Source of the DNA: Alphaproteobacteria bacterium
GTDB lineage: Bacteria > Pseudomonadota > Alphaproteobacteria > Rhizobiales > Xanthobacteraceae
Reading direction: 5' to 3'
Length of the DNA: 12,276 bases
Assembly (NCBI GenBank): GCA_005883115.1
Contig: VAZQ01000284.1
Span: 1-12,276, forward strand
The position numbers and the translations under genes are program-made. The notes beneath the pieces were generated by a model. That model worked only from the letters and a program-made list of their open reading frames with translations. It did no database searches and was not told the DNA's origin. This document shows positions 1 to 5,961 of the stretch, piece by piece (within the stretch, counting starts at the first letter, position 1; each line of letters starts with the position of its first letter).

Positions 1-37
1 GGGCGATGCCGCGACCGGTGAGACTGGGGAGGAGTGA
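1..37 (+). CDS. C-terminal end of an upstream gene (partial, unidentified)
   Basis: The frame starting at base 2 reads GDAATGETGEE and stops at TGA 35-37. The A of that stop is also the A of the next ATG (TGATG, 37-39), a typical translational-coupling overlap inside an operon. Eleven residues are too few to name the protein. Since the next gene is fliO, another flagellar gene is plausible, but that is inference. The other two frames give a stop at 19-21 or run into fliO, so the choice of frame rests only on the overlap. Confidence 0.3.
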   Translation, partial: GDAATGETGEE

Positions 38-1110
38 TGTTGGATACGCTATTCGGTGAAGGACAGACCGTTCTCAAAGTCTTCCTCTTCGTAATCATCG
101 TGCTGGCCCTGCTCGCGCTGGCGTTCTGGCTCGTGCGCCGGTTCGGCGGCGGACGGCTCGGCGGCGGCGCCACGCGCGGACGCCAGCCGCGGCTCGCCGT
201 CATCGATCAGGCAACCGTCGACAGCCGGCGGCGTCTGGTCCTCATTCGACGCGATAATGTGGAGCATCTCCTCATCATCGGCGGCCCGACCGACGTGGTG
301 GTCGAGCAGAACATTGTACGCGCGGCAACGGCGGCGCGGGAAGGAGTCCGTCCGCCAGCCGCCGACACGTTGCCACGGGCGGTGCCTCTCGGCGAAGACA
401 GCATGTGGCCGCTGCAGCCCGAGCCGGCGCCGAAGCCCGAGGCTGCAGCGCGGGTCGAACCCTCGGTGCGCGCCGAGCCCCGACAGCCGCGTCCGCCGAT
501 GGCGTCGGAAGAACCGATGGTCTGGCCGGGAGAGCGGCCGGATGAACCGCAGGCTGCGACGCCGCCTGTGTCTCCCGTTCCCCCGCGCGAGCGCAAGCCG
601 CGCGCCCCCGACCCGCTCGCTGAACTCGCGGACGAATTGTCACGCGTGCCCGGGGTGGGCGGGCCTGCCGAGCAACGCCGCATGCCGCGGCTGCAACCGG
701 CGCCAACGCCTACTCCCAGCACCACCGATCCCGCGCTCAAGTCGCCAGCCGACCAAAATCTCTCGGAAATGGCGCAGCGGCTCGAAGCCGCGTTGCGCCG
801 GCCCGGCAAGAGCGATGAGACGCGCACAGGTTTCGGCGGACCGAGGAGCGCTGGCGAACCTGCGTCCGAAACCTCTCCTCGGGTGGACACGACGCTGCGC
901 CGCCCGTTCAAGCCGGACGACCTTCGCCCAGGGACGACAGTGAGCAAGAGCGAGCCTGCCGCACCTGCAACCGATGAAGCGGCCGCAGAACCCGCGAAGG
1001 CCGCACACGCGCGCAGCGCCGACGCCAAGCCAGGGCAGCAGAAATCCTTCTACGGCAGCCTCGAGCAGGAGATGGCGAGCCTGCTGAACCGTCCGCCGCC
1101 CAAGCCCTGA
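37..1110 (+). CDS. fliO: Flagellar biosynthesis protein FliO (FliO/MopB family)
   Basis: FliO is a small inner-membrane protein of the flagellar type III export apparatus that helps assemble the FliP-containing export gate. The product has one strong N-terminal membrane helix (about residues 12-36) ending in RR. A short cytoplasmic domain follows (about 50-100) with the family pattern of a basic 'RRRLVLIRRDNVEHLLIIGG' stretch. The remaining 250 or so residues are Pro/Ala/Glu/Arg-rich and probably disordered, which makes this about three times longer than enterobacterial FliO; long tails are common in Rhizobiales. An in-frame GTG at 34 is possible, but ATG 37 is preferred because GGGGAGGAG (26-34) sits just upstream and the preceding stop overlaps this ATG. 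The gene converges on the TctC-like gene, with only 11 bases between the stops once that gene's frameshift is corrected. Confidence 0.85.
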   Translation: MLDTLFGEGQTVLKVFLFVIIVLALLALAFWLVRRFGGGRLGGGATRGRQPRLAVIDQATVDSRRRLVLIRRDNVEHLLIIGGPTDVVVEQNIVRAATAAREGVRPPAADTLPRAVPLGEDSMWPLQPEPAPKPEAAARVEPSVRAEPRQPRPPMASEEPMVWPGERPDEPQAATPPVSPVPPRERKPRAPDPLAELADELSRVPGVGGPAEQRRMPRLQPAPTPTPSTTDPALKSPADQNLSEMAQRLEAALRRPGKSDETRTGFGGPRSAGEPASETSPRVDTTLRRPFKPDDLRPGTTVSKSEPAAPATDEAAAEPAKAAHARSADAKPGQQKSFYGSLEQEMASLLNRPPPKP

Positions 1111-1121
1111 CCGGCCAGGCG

Positions 1122-2107
1122 CTACTGCGGCTTGATGTTGGCCGCCTTGATGATCGCCACCACTTCTCGATCTCGGCCTTGTGGTAGACAGCGAGCGCCT
1201 CCGGCGTCTGTTGGTCGCGCGGCGGCACCCCCTGGCCTTGATCGGAAAATCGCTGGCGAACGGTCGGGTCGGCCAAGGCCGTCACCACCGCTGCATTGAG
1301 CGTGGTGATCATAGTCCTGGGCGTACCCTTAGGGACCCAAAGCGCGTGCCAGAAAGAAATGTAGACGCCCGGCACTCCCGTCTCGTCCACGGTGGGAACA
1401 TCGGGCGCGCCAAACCATCGCGACTTGGCCATGACCGCGAGTGCCTTGATCTGGCCGGCGCGTACCTGCGGAAGCGAATTCGAGGACATGTCGCACATGA
1501 TATCGACCTGTCCGCCTACCAGATCAGCTATCGCCGGCGCACCGCCGCGATAGGGCACGAATTGGAAGCGGGTCCCAGTGTTGTTCTGAAGATAAATCCC
1601 GCACAGATGCGATCCGCTCCCGGGGCCGACCGTCGCGGCCGACGCCTTGTCCGGGTGCGCCTTGAGCCACGTGATCAGCTCCTTCAGATCCTTTGCCGGC
1701 AAATCCTTTCTTGCGACGACCCAGAGCGGGGTATCGGCCACCCTCGACACCGGTTCAAAGTCCGCCAAGACGTCGTATGCAACCGGATAGACCGCGCCGG
1801 CTCCGACGTGACTCGCCCGGTTGCCGAAGCTCAGCGAGTAGCCATCGGGCGCCGCACGCGCGCTTCGGGCAACCCCGATGCTGCCCCCTGCGCCAGCCAC
1901 GTTCTCCACGACGACCGGCTGGCCGAGCGTCTCCTTGAGATGCTCGGCCAGCACTCGCGCGAGCGTCGTGGTGGCCCCGCCCGCCGGAAACGGCACGACC
2001 ATGGTGAGCGGTCGCGAGGGATAGGCTCGCGCACTTGCGATGCGGGGCACTGCCGCGATCGCCGCTGCAGCGCCTGCCAGATGCTGAAGAAACCGACGGC
2101 GTTGCAT
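1122..2107 (-). CDS. Tripartite tricarboxylate transporter substrate-binding protein (Bug/TctC family), frameshifted at its 3' end
   Basis: This is a periplasmic binding protein of the TctC/Bug family, which delivers small carboxylates to TctAB-type transporters or acts in sensing. The N-terminus has a Tat-type signal (MQRRRFLQHLAGAAAA, cleaved near ASA-RA). It is followed by YPSRPLTMVVPFPAGG, a GQPVVVEN strand, a PDGYSL motif and PYRGGAPAIADLVGGQVD, all hallmarks of the family. The literal frame is intact to ...AEIEKWW (codons ending at 1157), then reads a 70-residue Arg/Ser-rich tail that runs antisense into fliO down to 908. Adding one base between 1156 and 1157 gives ...WW-x-IIKAANIKPQ and a TAG at 1122-1124, the usual family C-terminus, and a 328-residue protein of normal length. 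I therefore take 1122 as the ancestral end. A sequencing error and a true recent mutation are both possible. No TctA or TctB gene lies nearby, as is usual for Bug proteins. Confidence 0.85.
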
Positions 2108-2140
2108 GGGCGGCCGCCGTTCCCATGCTAGGACTGCATT

Positions 2141-2581
2141 TCACTCGTCGCGATAGATGCGCTCGCGTCGTTCATGGCGCTCCTGCGCCTCGACAGAAAG
2201 GGTGGCGATCGGGCGCGCCTCGAGCCGCTTGAGCGAGATCGGCTCGCCCGTCTCCTCGCAATACCCGTAGGTGCCGTCCTCGAGGCGGGCGAGCGCGGCA
2301 TCAATCTTGGCGATCAGCTTGCGCTGGCGGTCGCGCGCGCGCAACTCGATCGCGCGGTCGGTCTCCGAAGAGGCGCGGTCGGCAAGATCCGGGTGATTCT
2401 CGTTCTCGGCCTGCAGATGGGCCAGCGTTTCCTTGGCCTCCTTGAGGATTTCCTCTTTCCAACTGATGAGCTTCTGGCGGAAATACTCCCGCTGGCGCTC
2501 GTTCATGAAAGGCTCTTTGTCGGAAGGTCGATAGAGCTTGGTCTTGTCGAGTATCGCGCCGCCATTCTTTTGCGGAGACAT
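2141..2581 (-). CDS. dksA: RNA polymerase-binding transcription factor DksA (zinc-finger-degenerate type)
   Basis: DksA binds in the secondary channel of RNA polymerase and, with ppGpp, adjusts promoter activity in the stringent response. The 146-residue product has a long coiled coil (about 28-100) with the tip motif D65-x-x-D68-R-A70, matching the catalytic DxxDxA tip of E. coli DksA. A globular end follows, containing YGYCEETGEPISLKRLEARP. The four zinc-binding Cys of E. coli are reduced to one: C108, T111, S129, A132. That pattern is typical of Rhizobiales DksA and implies folding without zinc. ATG 2581 was chosen because the open frame upstream of it has no family features and overlaps a good promoter. 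The gene starts 187 bases downstream of the acetolactate decarboxylase stop, and its own stop lies 33 bases before the TctC-like start. Confidence 0.93.
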   Translation of the reverse strand: MSPQKNGGAILDKTKLYRPSDKEPFMNERQREYFRQKLISWKEEILKEAKETLAHLQAENENHPDLADRASSETDRAIELRARDRQRKLIAKIDAALARLEDGTYGYCEETGEPISLKRLEARPIATLSVEAQERHERRERIYRDE

Positions 2582-2623
2582 TGCAACCCCGTGCGAAAAG
2601 CGAGCCCCTGCTCGCGCGGCGAG

Positions 2624-2652
2624 CTTATATCGAGCCGCGCGATGGCGGACAA
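2624..2652 (-). promoter_or_regulatory. Sigma70-type promoter for dksA
   Basis: Read on the minus strand, TTGTCC (2652-2647) and TATAAG (2629-2624) are separated by exactly 17 bases and match the sigma70 consensus at 4/6 and 5/6 positions. Transcription would start near 2617, giving a leader of about 36 nt before the dksA ATG. This lies in the only sizeable gap between the decarboxylase and dksA, so dksA probably has its own promoter rather than depending on the genes upstream. Prediction from sequence only. Confidence 0.55.
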
Positions 2653-2768
2653 TAACGGAATTGCCATCGACCCTACTTTTCAGGATGCGCCGCAAAAGGA
2701 CCTCGCGAAGCCGCCGTCTGGCGGTCCGCCGCTCGCATTGTGCCGGCGGCGAGCGCGCCGTGCCGGGT

Positions 2769-3533
2769 TTAGCGTGCCCGCTCGACGGCCCTAATCTCAT
2801 CCTCGCCCGCGCTCGCTGCGGGCCCCTGCGCCGGGAAGCGGATGCGCAGATCGGAGACTTCCTGGAGCAGAGCCGCTCCCTGGCCCGTGGTCAGGCCGAG
2901 CACATGGCCGCCGCGTCTCCGGTCGGCCGTGAGAAAGTGGAAGTGCCAGCCGCGCACGTTCACGGATTTGGCAGCGGCCGGGAAGCGGAATCCGATCAGG
3001 GTACCGTCAACAGCGTCAAGCGTATGGACAACCTGCTGCGCCTTGATCACTTCCGCCAGGGAGCGATAAGGCGGCTGCTGCTTGGGCTCGCTGCGGATTG
3101 CGATGCTCTCGAACCGGCCGTCCACGCGCGCGGCAAGTATGCGCGAGGGGCTATACGGCAAGGCGTCGAGCGCCGCCTCGAGCTGCTCGAGAGATTGCCC
3201 CGCAGCAACCTGCGCCGATCCTTGCGGTTGCCAAGCAACGACTACTGCGAATGGGGTCAGCTCCGAGGAGGCGACCAAGTGCGCCCGGCCGTCGACCGTG
3301 CCGCGATACACCTTCCCATCGAGCAGCATCATCTCTCCGTCCACCCCGTTGAATGTGCCGAGTCCGAGGCTGCCGTGCCGGAGTAGCTCGCCGACGGTCG
3401 TATCGCCGTCATAGCCGCCGGCCAACAGGTTCGAGATGGTGGAAATCTGGTAGACCTCAGCGGCGGGCGCGGGAGCCGAGGCTGCGGCGAAAAGCAGGAG
3501 CATCAGCGCGCGCCACAACATCGGGCGAGTCAT
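2769..3533 (-). CDS. budA: Alpha-acetolactate decarboxylase, exported
   Basis: The enzyme converts (S)-2-acetolactate to (R)-acetoin and CO2, diverting acetolactate from branched-chain amino-acid synthesis. The 254-residue product starts with a Sec signal peptide (hydrophobic 9-20, cleavage near APA-A25). It is followed by YQISTISNLLAGGYDGDTT and GLGTFNGVDGEM (E67), both diagnostic for the family. The zinc ligands are H197, H199 and H210 in GWHFHFLTADRRRGGHVL. R147 in AIRSEPKQ matches the family's conserved TRTVPKQ-type arginine. A strong ribosome site AAGGAGG (3546-3540) lies 6 bases before ATG 3533, so the signal peptide belongs to the protein. No acetolactate synthase or acetoin reductase gene is adjacent. 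It lies 134 bases downstream of msrB on the same strand and may be co-transcribed with it. Confidence 0.93.
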   Translation of the reverse strand: MTRPMLWRALMLLLFAAASAPAPAAEVYQISTISNLLAGGYDGDTTVGELLRHGSLGLGTFNGVDGEMMLLDGKVYRGTVDGRAHLVASSELTPFAVVVAWQPQGSAQVAAGQSLEQLEAALDALPYSPSRILAARVDGRFESIAIRSEPKQQPPYRSLAEVIKAQQVVHTLDAVDGTLIGFRFPAAAKSVNVRGWHFHFLTADRRRGGHVLGLTTGQGAALLQEVSDLRIRFPAQGPAASAGEDEIRAVERAR

Positions 3534-3667
3534 CGTGAGCCTCCTTCGGCGCCTGATCCAAAAATATCTGGTGGAAGGTCAGCCCTTTGGCGCCTCGCGC
3601 CGCTCCAAATAGGCAACGACGGGCTGATCGCATTTTGGGCGCGAGAAGCATGCTGGCCAGGTTGGGT

Positions 3668-4162
3668 TCAAGCGGGAGCGTCGGGGATGAACTTCAACGC
3701 TAGCCCGTTCATGCAATAGCGCAGACCGGTCGGCGGCGGCCCATCCTCGAAAACATGGCCCAGATGTCCGCCACAGCGCCTGCAATGCACCTCGGTGCGC
3801 GGCAACAGCAGCAGGTGGTCGGTGGCGGTGCCGATCGCGTTCGGTAGCGGTCGATAAAAGCTCGGCCACCCGGTCTTGCTATCGTATTTCGTCTCTGAAG
3901 AGAACACCGGTAGATCGCAGCCGGCGCAGACAAACGTCCCCTTGCGTTTCTCGTCATTGAGCGGGCTCGAGCCGGGCGGCTCGGTTCGGCGCAGCCGCAA
4001 CACCTCGTATTGTGCCTTGGTCAGCACGGAGCGCCATTCGCTGTCGCTCTTTTGGATTTCGAACGCGTCGGCGGCCTCGACATCGCCGCTGTTAAGCCAG
4101 CGTAGCCCCGCGATGCCTGCAAGGCCTGCCGCACCCGCCAGCAAAAGACGACGATCAATCAT
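3668..4162 (-). CDS. msrB: Peptide-methionine (R)-S-oxide reductase MsrB, exported
   Basis: MsrB reduces the R-epimer of methionine sulfoxide in proteins. The 164-residue product has an N-terminal twin-Arg hydrophobic segment (MIDRRLLLAGAAGLAGIAGL), probably a Tat signal or anchor, placing the enzyme outside the cytoplasm. The core shows KRKGTFVCAGC (C79, C82) and CRRCGGHLGH (C127, C130), the structural zinc site, GWPSFYRP, and RYCMN with catalytic C150. These five are the only cysteines; the usual resolving Cys (GCGWPSF) is Thr here (KTGWPSF). ATG 4162 lies 2 bases after the msrA stop, with AAGAAGGA upstream. The in-frame ATG at 4183 would overlap msrA by 19 bases and put seven residues before the signal, so it is less likely. 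Confidence 0.93.
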   Translation of the reverse strand: MIDRRLLLAGAAGLAGIAGLRWLNSGDVEAADAFEIQKSDSEWRSVLTKAQYEVLRLRRTEPPGSSPLNDEKRKGTFVCAGCDLPVFSSETKYDSKTGWPSFYRPLPNAIGTATDHLLLLPRTEVHCRRCGGHLGHVFEDGPPPTGLRYCMNGLALKFIPDAPA

Positions 4163-4164
4163 CC

Positions 4165-4785
4165 CTAGTCCTTCTTGCCCCACAGCTCCTCGAGCCGTGC
4201 GTCGCGGCCGCAGTTGAAGCGATAAAATTTATACCGAACTGGATTCTTCAAGTAGTAGTCCTGATGGTATTCCTCGGCTTTGTAGAACGGCCCAGCCGGT
4301 ACGATCTGGGTTGCAACCGGCTGCTTGAAGCGCTTCTGCACCACCGCCTTGGAAGCTTCCGCCAGCGCACGCTGCTCCTCGCCGCGATAAAAGATCGCGC
4401 TGCGGTATTGGTCGCCATGGTCGCAGAACTGTCGATCCTTCGCCAGCGGATCGATATTGCGCCAGAACACGTCGAGCAGCCTGCTATAGCTTACTTTCGC
4501 CGGATCGTACGCGATCTCCACCGCCTCGGCATGGCCGGTGCCGCCATGCGAGACCTGCTCGTAGGTGGGATTGGCCATATGACCGCCGGTATAGCCCGAG
4601 GTCGTGCTGATCACGCCCTCGACCTTGTCGAAATCGGCCTCCACGCACCAGAAACAACCACCCGCGAACGTCGCAACTGCGGTGCGCTGCTCGCTGCCTT
4701 GCCCCGCGGCAGGCGCGAAAAGCGCGAGCAACAGCAGCGCGCTGAGCGCGATCACTCGGCTGACGATGGTTAACTGGCGCGGCAT
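4165..4785 (-). CDS. msrA: Peptide-methionine (S)-S-oxide reductase MsrA, exported
   Basis: MsrA reduces the S-epimer of methionine sulfoxide. The 206-residue protein begins with a Sec-type signal peptide (hydrophobic 11-25, possible cleavage after AAG). The catalytic motif GCFWC gives C44 as the nucleophile, with the following family blocks: SGYTGG, YEQVSHGGTGHAEAV, GDQYRSAIFY and AEEYHQDYY. C192 (RFNCG) near the C-terminus is a candidate resolving Cys. Its stop and the msrB start are 2 bases apart, so the two are almost certainly one transcript covering both sulfoxide epimers in the periplasm. The ribosome site before ATG 4785 is weak. The separate-gene arrangement differs from fused MsrAB (PilB) and from the molybdenum MsrPQ system, which also act outside the cytoplasm. 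Confidence 0.94.
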   Translation of the reverse strand: MPRQLTIVSRVIALSALLLLALFAPAAGQGSEQRTAVATFAGGCFWCVEADFDKVEGVISTTSGYTGGHMANPTYEQVSHGGTGHAEAVEIAYDPAKVSYSRLLDVFWRNIDPLAKDRQFCDHGDQYRSAIFYRGEEQRALAEASKAVVQKRFKQPVATQIVPAGPFYKAEEYHQDYYLKNPVRYKFYRFNCGRDARLEELWGKKD

Positions 4786-4822
4786 GCGGCTCTATCGCCG
4801 TTCGGTAAACGGGTAAGTCGAC

Positions 4823-4834
4823 ACATATATATGT
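4823..4834. promoter_or_regulatory. AT-rich palindrome upstream of msrA
   Basis: ACATATATATGT is a perfect 12-bp palindrome standing out from GC-rich surroundings, 38-49 bases upstream of the msrA ATG and in the gap shared with the divergent MoxR-like gene. It could be an operator or simply the -10 element of the msrA promoter (TATATA or TATATG on the minus strand). I found no convincing -35 at normal spacing. Confidence 0.35.
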
Positions 4835-4907
4835 CATTTCGGGATCACCGGTTGAGGCAATTCGGCTCACGTTCGTGCGATGACGGCGTGACCTGACGCG
4901 ACCGGCC

Positions 4908-4946
4908 GTCATTGCCTGCCTTGGCCGGGCTTGACCCGGCAATCCA
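4908..4946. repeat. REP-like intergenic palindromic repeat
   Basis: The core is a stem GCCGGG (4924-4929) and CCCGGC (4935-4940) around the loop CTTGA, inside the context GTCATTGC...CAATCCA. This closely resembles a short palindromic repeat that, from memory, is very abundant between genes in Bradyrhizobium and Rhodopseudomonas genomes. The copy looks imperfect, with extra bases (CTGCCTTG) on the left arm. It occupies much of the 255-base gap between msrA and the MoxR-like gene, which otherwise shows only the AT palindrome and no gene. Confidence 0.6.
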
Positions 4947-5040
4947 TCCCCTTGGATAAGTGCTTGGCCAATACGCGGTTCAGGCCCGTGCGTGGCGAGC
5001 CGAGAGCGGCGGCAGCAGAATTTGGAAGCAACGAGGCCCT

Positions 5041-5853
5041 GTGCGCTTTGAAGGAACCAGCGCCTATGTCGCAACCGACGACCTCAAGGTCGCGGTCAAT
5101 GCAGCCATCACGCTCGAGCGACCGCTCCTGGTCAAAGGCGAGCCCGGGACCGGTAAGACGGTGCTCGCGCTCGAGGTCGCCAAGAGCCTGGGCGCACCCT
5201 TGATCGAGTGGCACATCAAATCGACCACCAAGGCGCTGCAGGGACTCTACGAATACGACGCGGTATCGCGGCTGCGCGACAGCCAACTGGGCGATGCGCG
5301 TGTGCACGATATCCGCAACTACATCAAACGCGGCAAGCTGTGGGATGCCTTTGTCGCCGATGCTCGACCGGTGCTGCTGATCGATGAAATCGACAAAGCT
5401 GACATCGAGTTCCCGTTCTTTGTCTATGAGACCGGCGAAACCGTGAAGGCCCGACCACGGCCGATCGTGGTGATCACCTCCAACAACGAGAAGGAACTAC
5501 CCGACGCGTTTCTGCGCTGCTGCTTTTTCCACTACATCCGCTTTCCCGATGGCTACACCATGCGCGCAATTGTCGAGGTGCACTTCCCCTGCATCAAGCA
5601 GCGCCTCGTATCGGAAGCGCTCAAGCTGTTCTATGAAGTCCGCGAGGTGCCGGGAATGAAGAAGAAGCCTTCAACCTCCGAGCTCCTCGATTGGCTAAAA
5701 CTCCTGCTCGTCGAGGACATCGGGCCCGAGACGCTGCGCGAGCGCGACCCGAAGAAGCTCATTCCGCCGCTCCACGGTGCGCTTATCAAGAACGAGCAGG
5801 ACGTCCATCTGTTTGAGCGGCTCGCTTTCCTGGCGCGCCGCGAGGGGCGGTGA
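5041..5853 (+). CDS. MoxR-type AAA+ ATPase with an internal 11-residue deletion
   Basis: MoxR ATPases are chaperone-like AAA+ proteins that usually work with a von Willebrand A (CoxE-type) partner to mature metalloenzymes or complexes. The 270-residue product has Walker A GEPGTGKT (33-40), Walker B LLIDEID (112-118), sensor-1 ITSNN (145-149) and the family C-terminus (KKKPSTSELLDWLK, PETLRERDPKKLIPP). GTG 5041 is chosen because MRFEGTSAYVAT is the usual family start and GAGG lies 4 bases upstream. Two oddities stand out. After Walker B, DIEFP runs straight into FFVYETGE, so the usual block NDLLLELDRME is missing in frame at 5415/5416. Also FLRRCFF is FLRCCFF, with TGC at 5518-5520 where CGC is expected, at the place of the likely arginine finger. 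No VWA partner follows. It may be an inactive or decaying paralogue. Confidence 0.85.
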   Translation: MRFEGTSAYVATDDLKVAVNAAITLERPLLVKGEPGTGKTVLALEVAKSLGAPLIEWHIKSTTKALQGLYEYDAVSRLRDSQLGDARVHDIRNYIKRGKLWDAFVADARPVLLIDEIDKADIEFPFFVYETGETVKARPRPIVVITSNNEKELPDAFLRCCFFHYIRFPDGYTMRAIVEVHFPCIKQRLVSEALKLFYEVREVPGMKKKPSTSELLDWLKLLLVEDIGPETLRERDPKKLIPPLHGALIKNEQDVHLFERLAFLARREGR

Positions 5854-5876
5854 GCGCGGCCGCAGTCGATCCCGAG

Positions 5877-5927
5877 TTCCGCTCATCCCCGCGCAAGCGT
5901 CCATACTTTTGCGGAAGACAAGCGGAA
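5877..5927. repeat. Inverted repeat in the gap after the MoxR-like gene
   Basis: TTCCGCT (5877-5883) is inverted as AGCGGAA (5921-5927), and GCGGAA occurs again at 5911-5916. Between them lies CATCCCCGCGCAAGCG, resembling the left half of a second intergenic repeat common in related genomes. The 108-base gap 5854-5961 lies between convergent genes and holds nothing else that I can see. No T-tract makes it a clear terminator. Confidence 0.3.
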
Positions 5928-5961
5928 TCCTGAATCTTCGTTCTCGGCTGCGCGGAGCACG

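Noticed and set aside
207..1028. Long minus-strand open frame opposite fliO
   Set aside because: Composition is Ser/Gly/Arg-rich with no motifs; the + strand has the FliO membrane helix and domain.
1181..2131. Long + strand open frame opposite the TctC-like gene
   Set aside because: It is Arg/Gly/His-rich, lacks family motifs, and lies wholly antisense to a clear binding-protein gene.
2642..2794. Small + strand frame beginning MADNNGIAIDPTFQDAPQ (50 residues)
   Set aside because: It overlaps the dksA promoter and the 3' end of the decarboxylase gene, has no ribosome site, and its second half is Arg/Pro-rich as expected for a shadow frame. I recognised no family, although the first 20 residues look less shadow-like than the rest.
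3586..3609. Imperfect inverted repeat TTTGG...CCAAA between msrB and the decarboxylase gene as a terminator
   Set aside because: The stem is interrupted and no T-tract follows on the minus strand, so read-through into the decarboxylase gene remains likely.
5041..5853. Calling the MoxR-like gene a pseudogene
   Set aside because: The frame is fully open with good family similarity at both ends; the missing block is a multiple of three, so loss of function is suspected but not shown.
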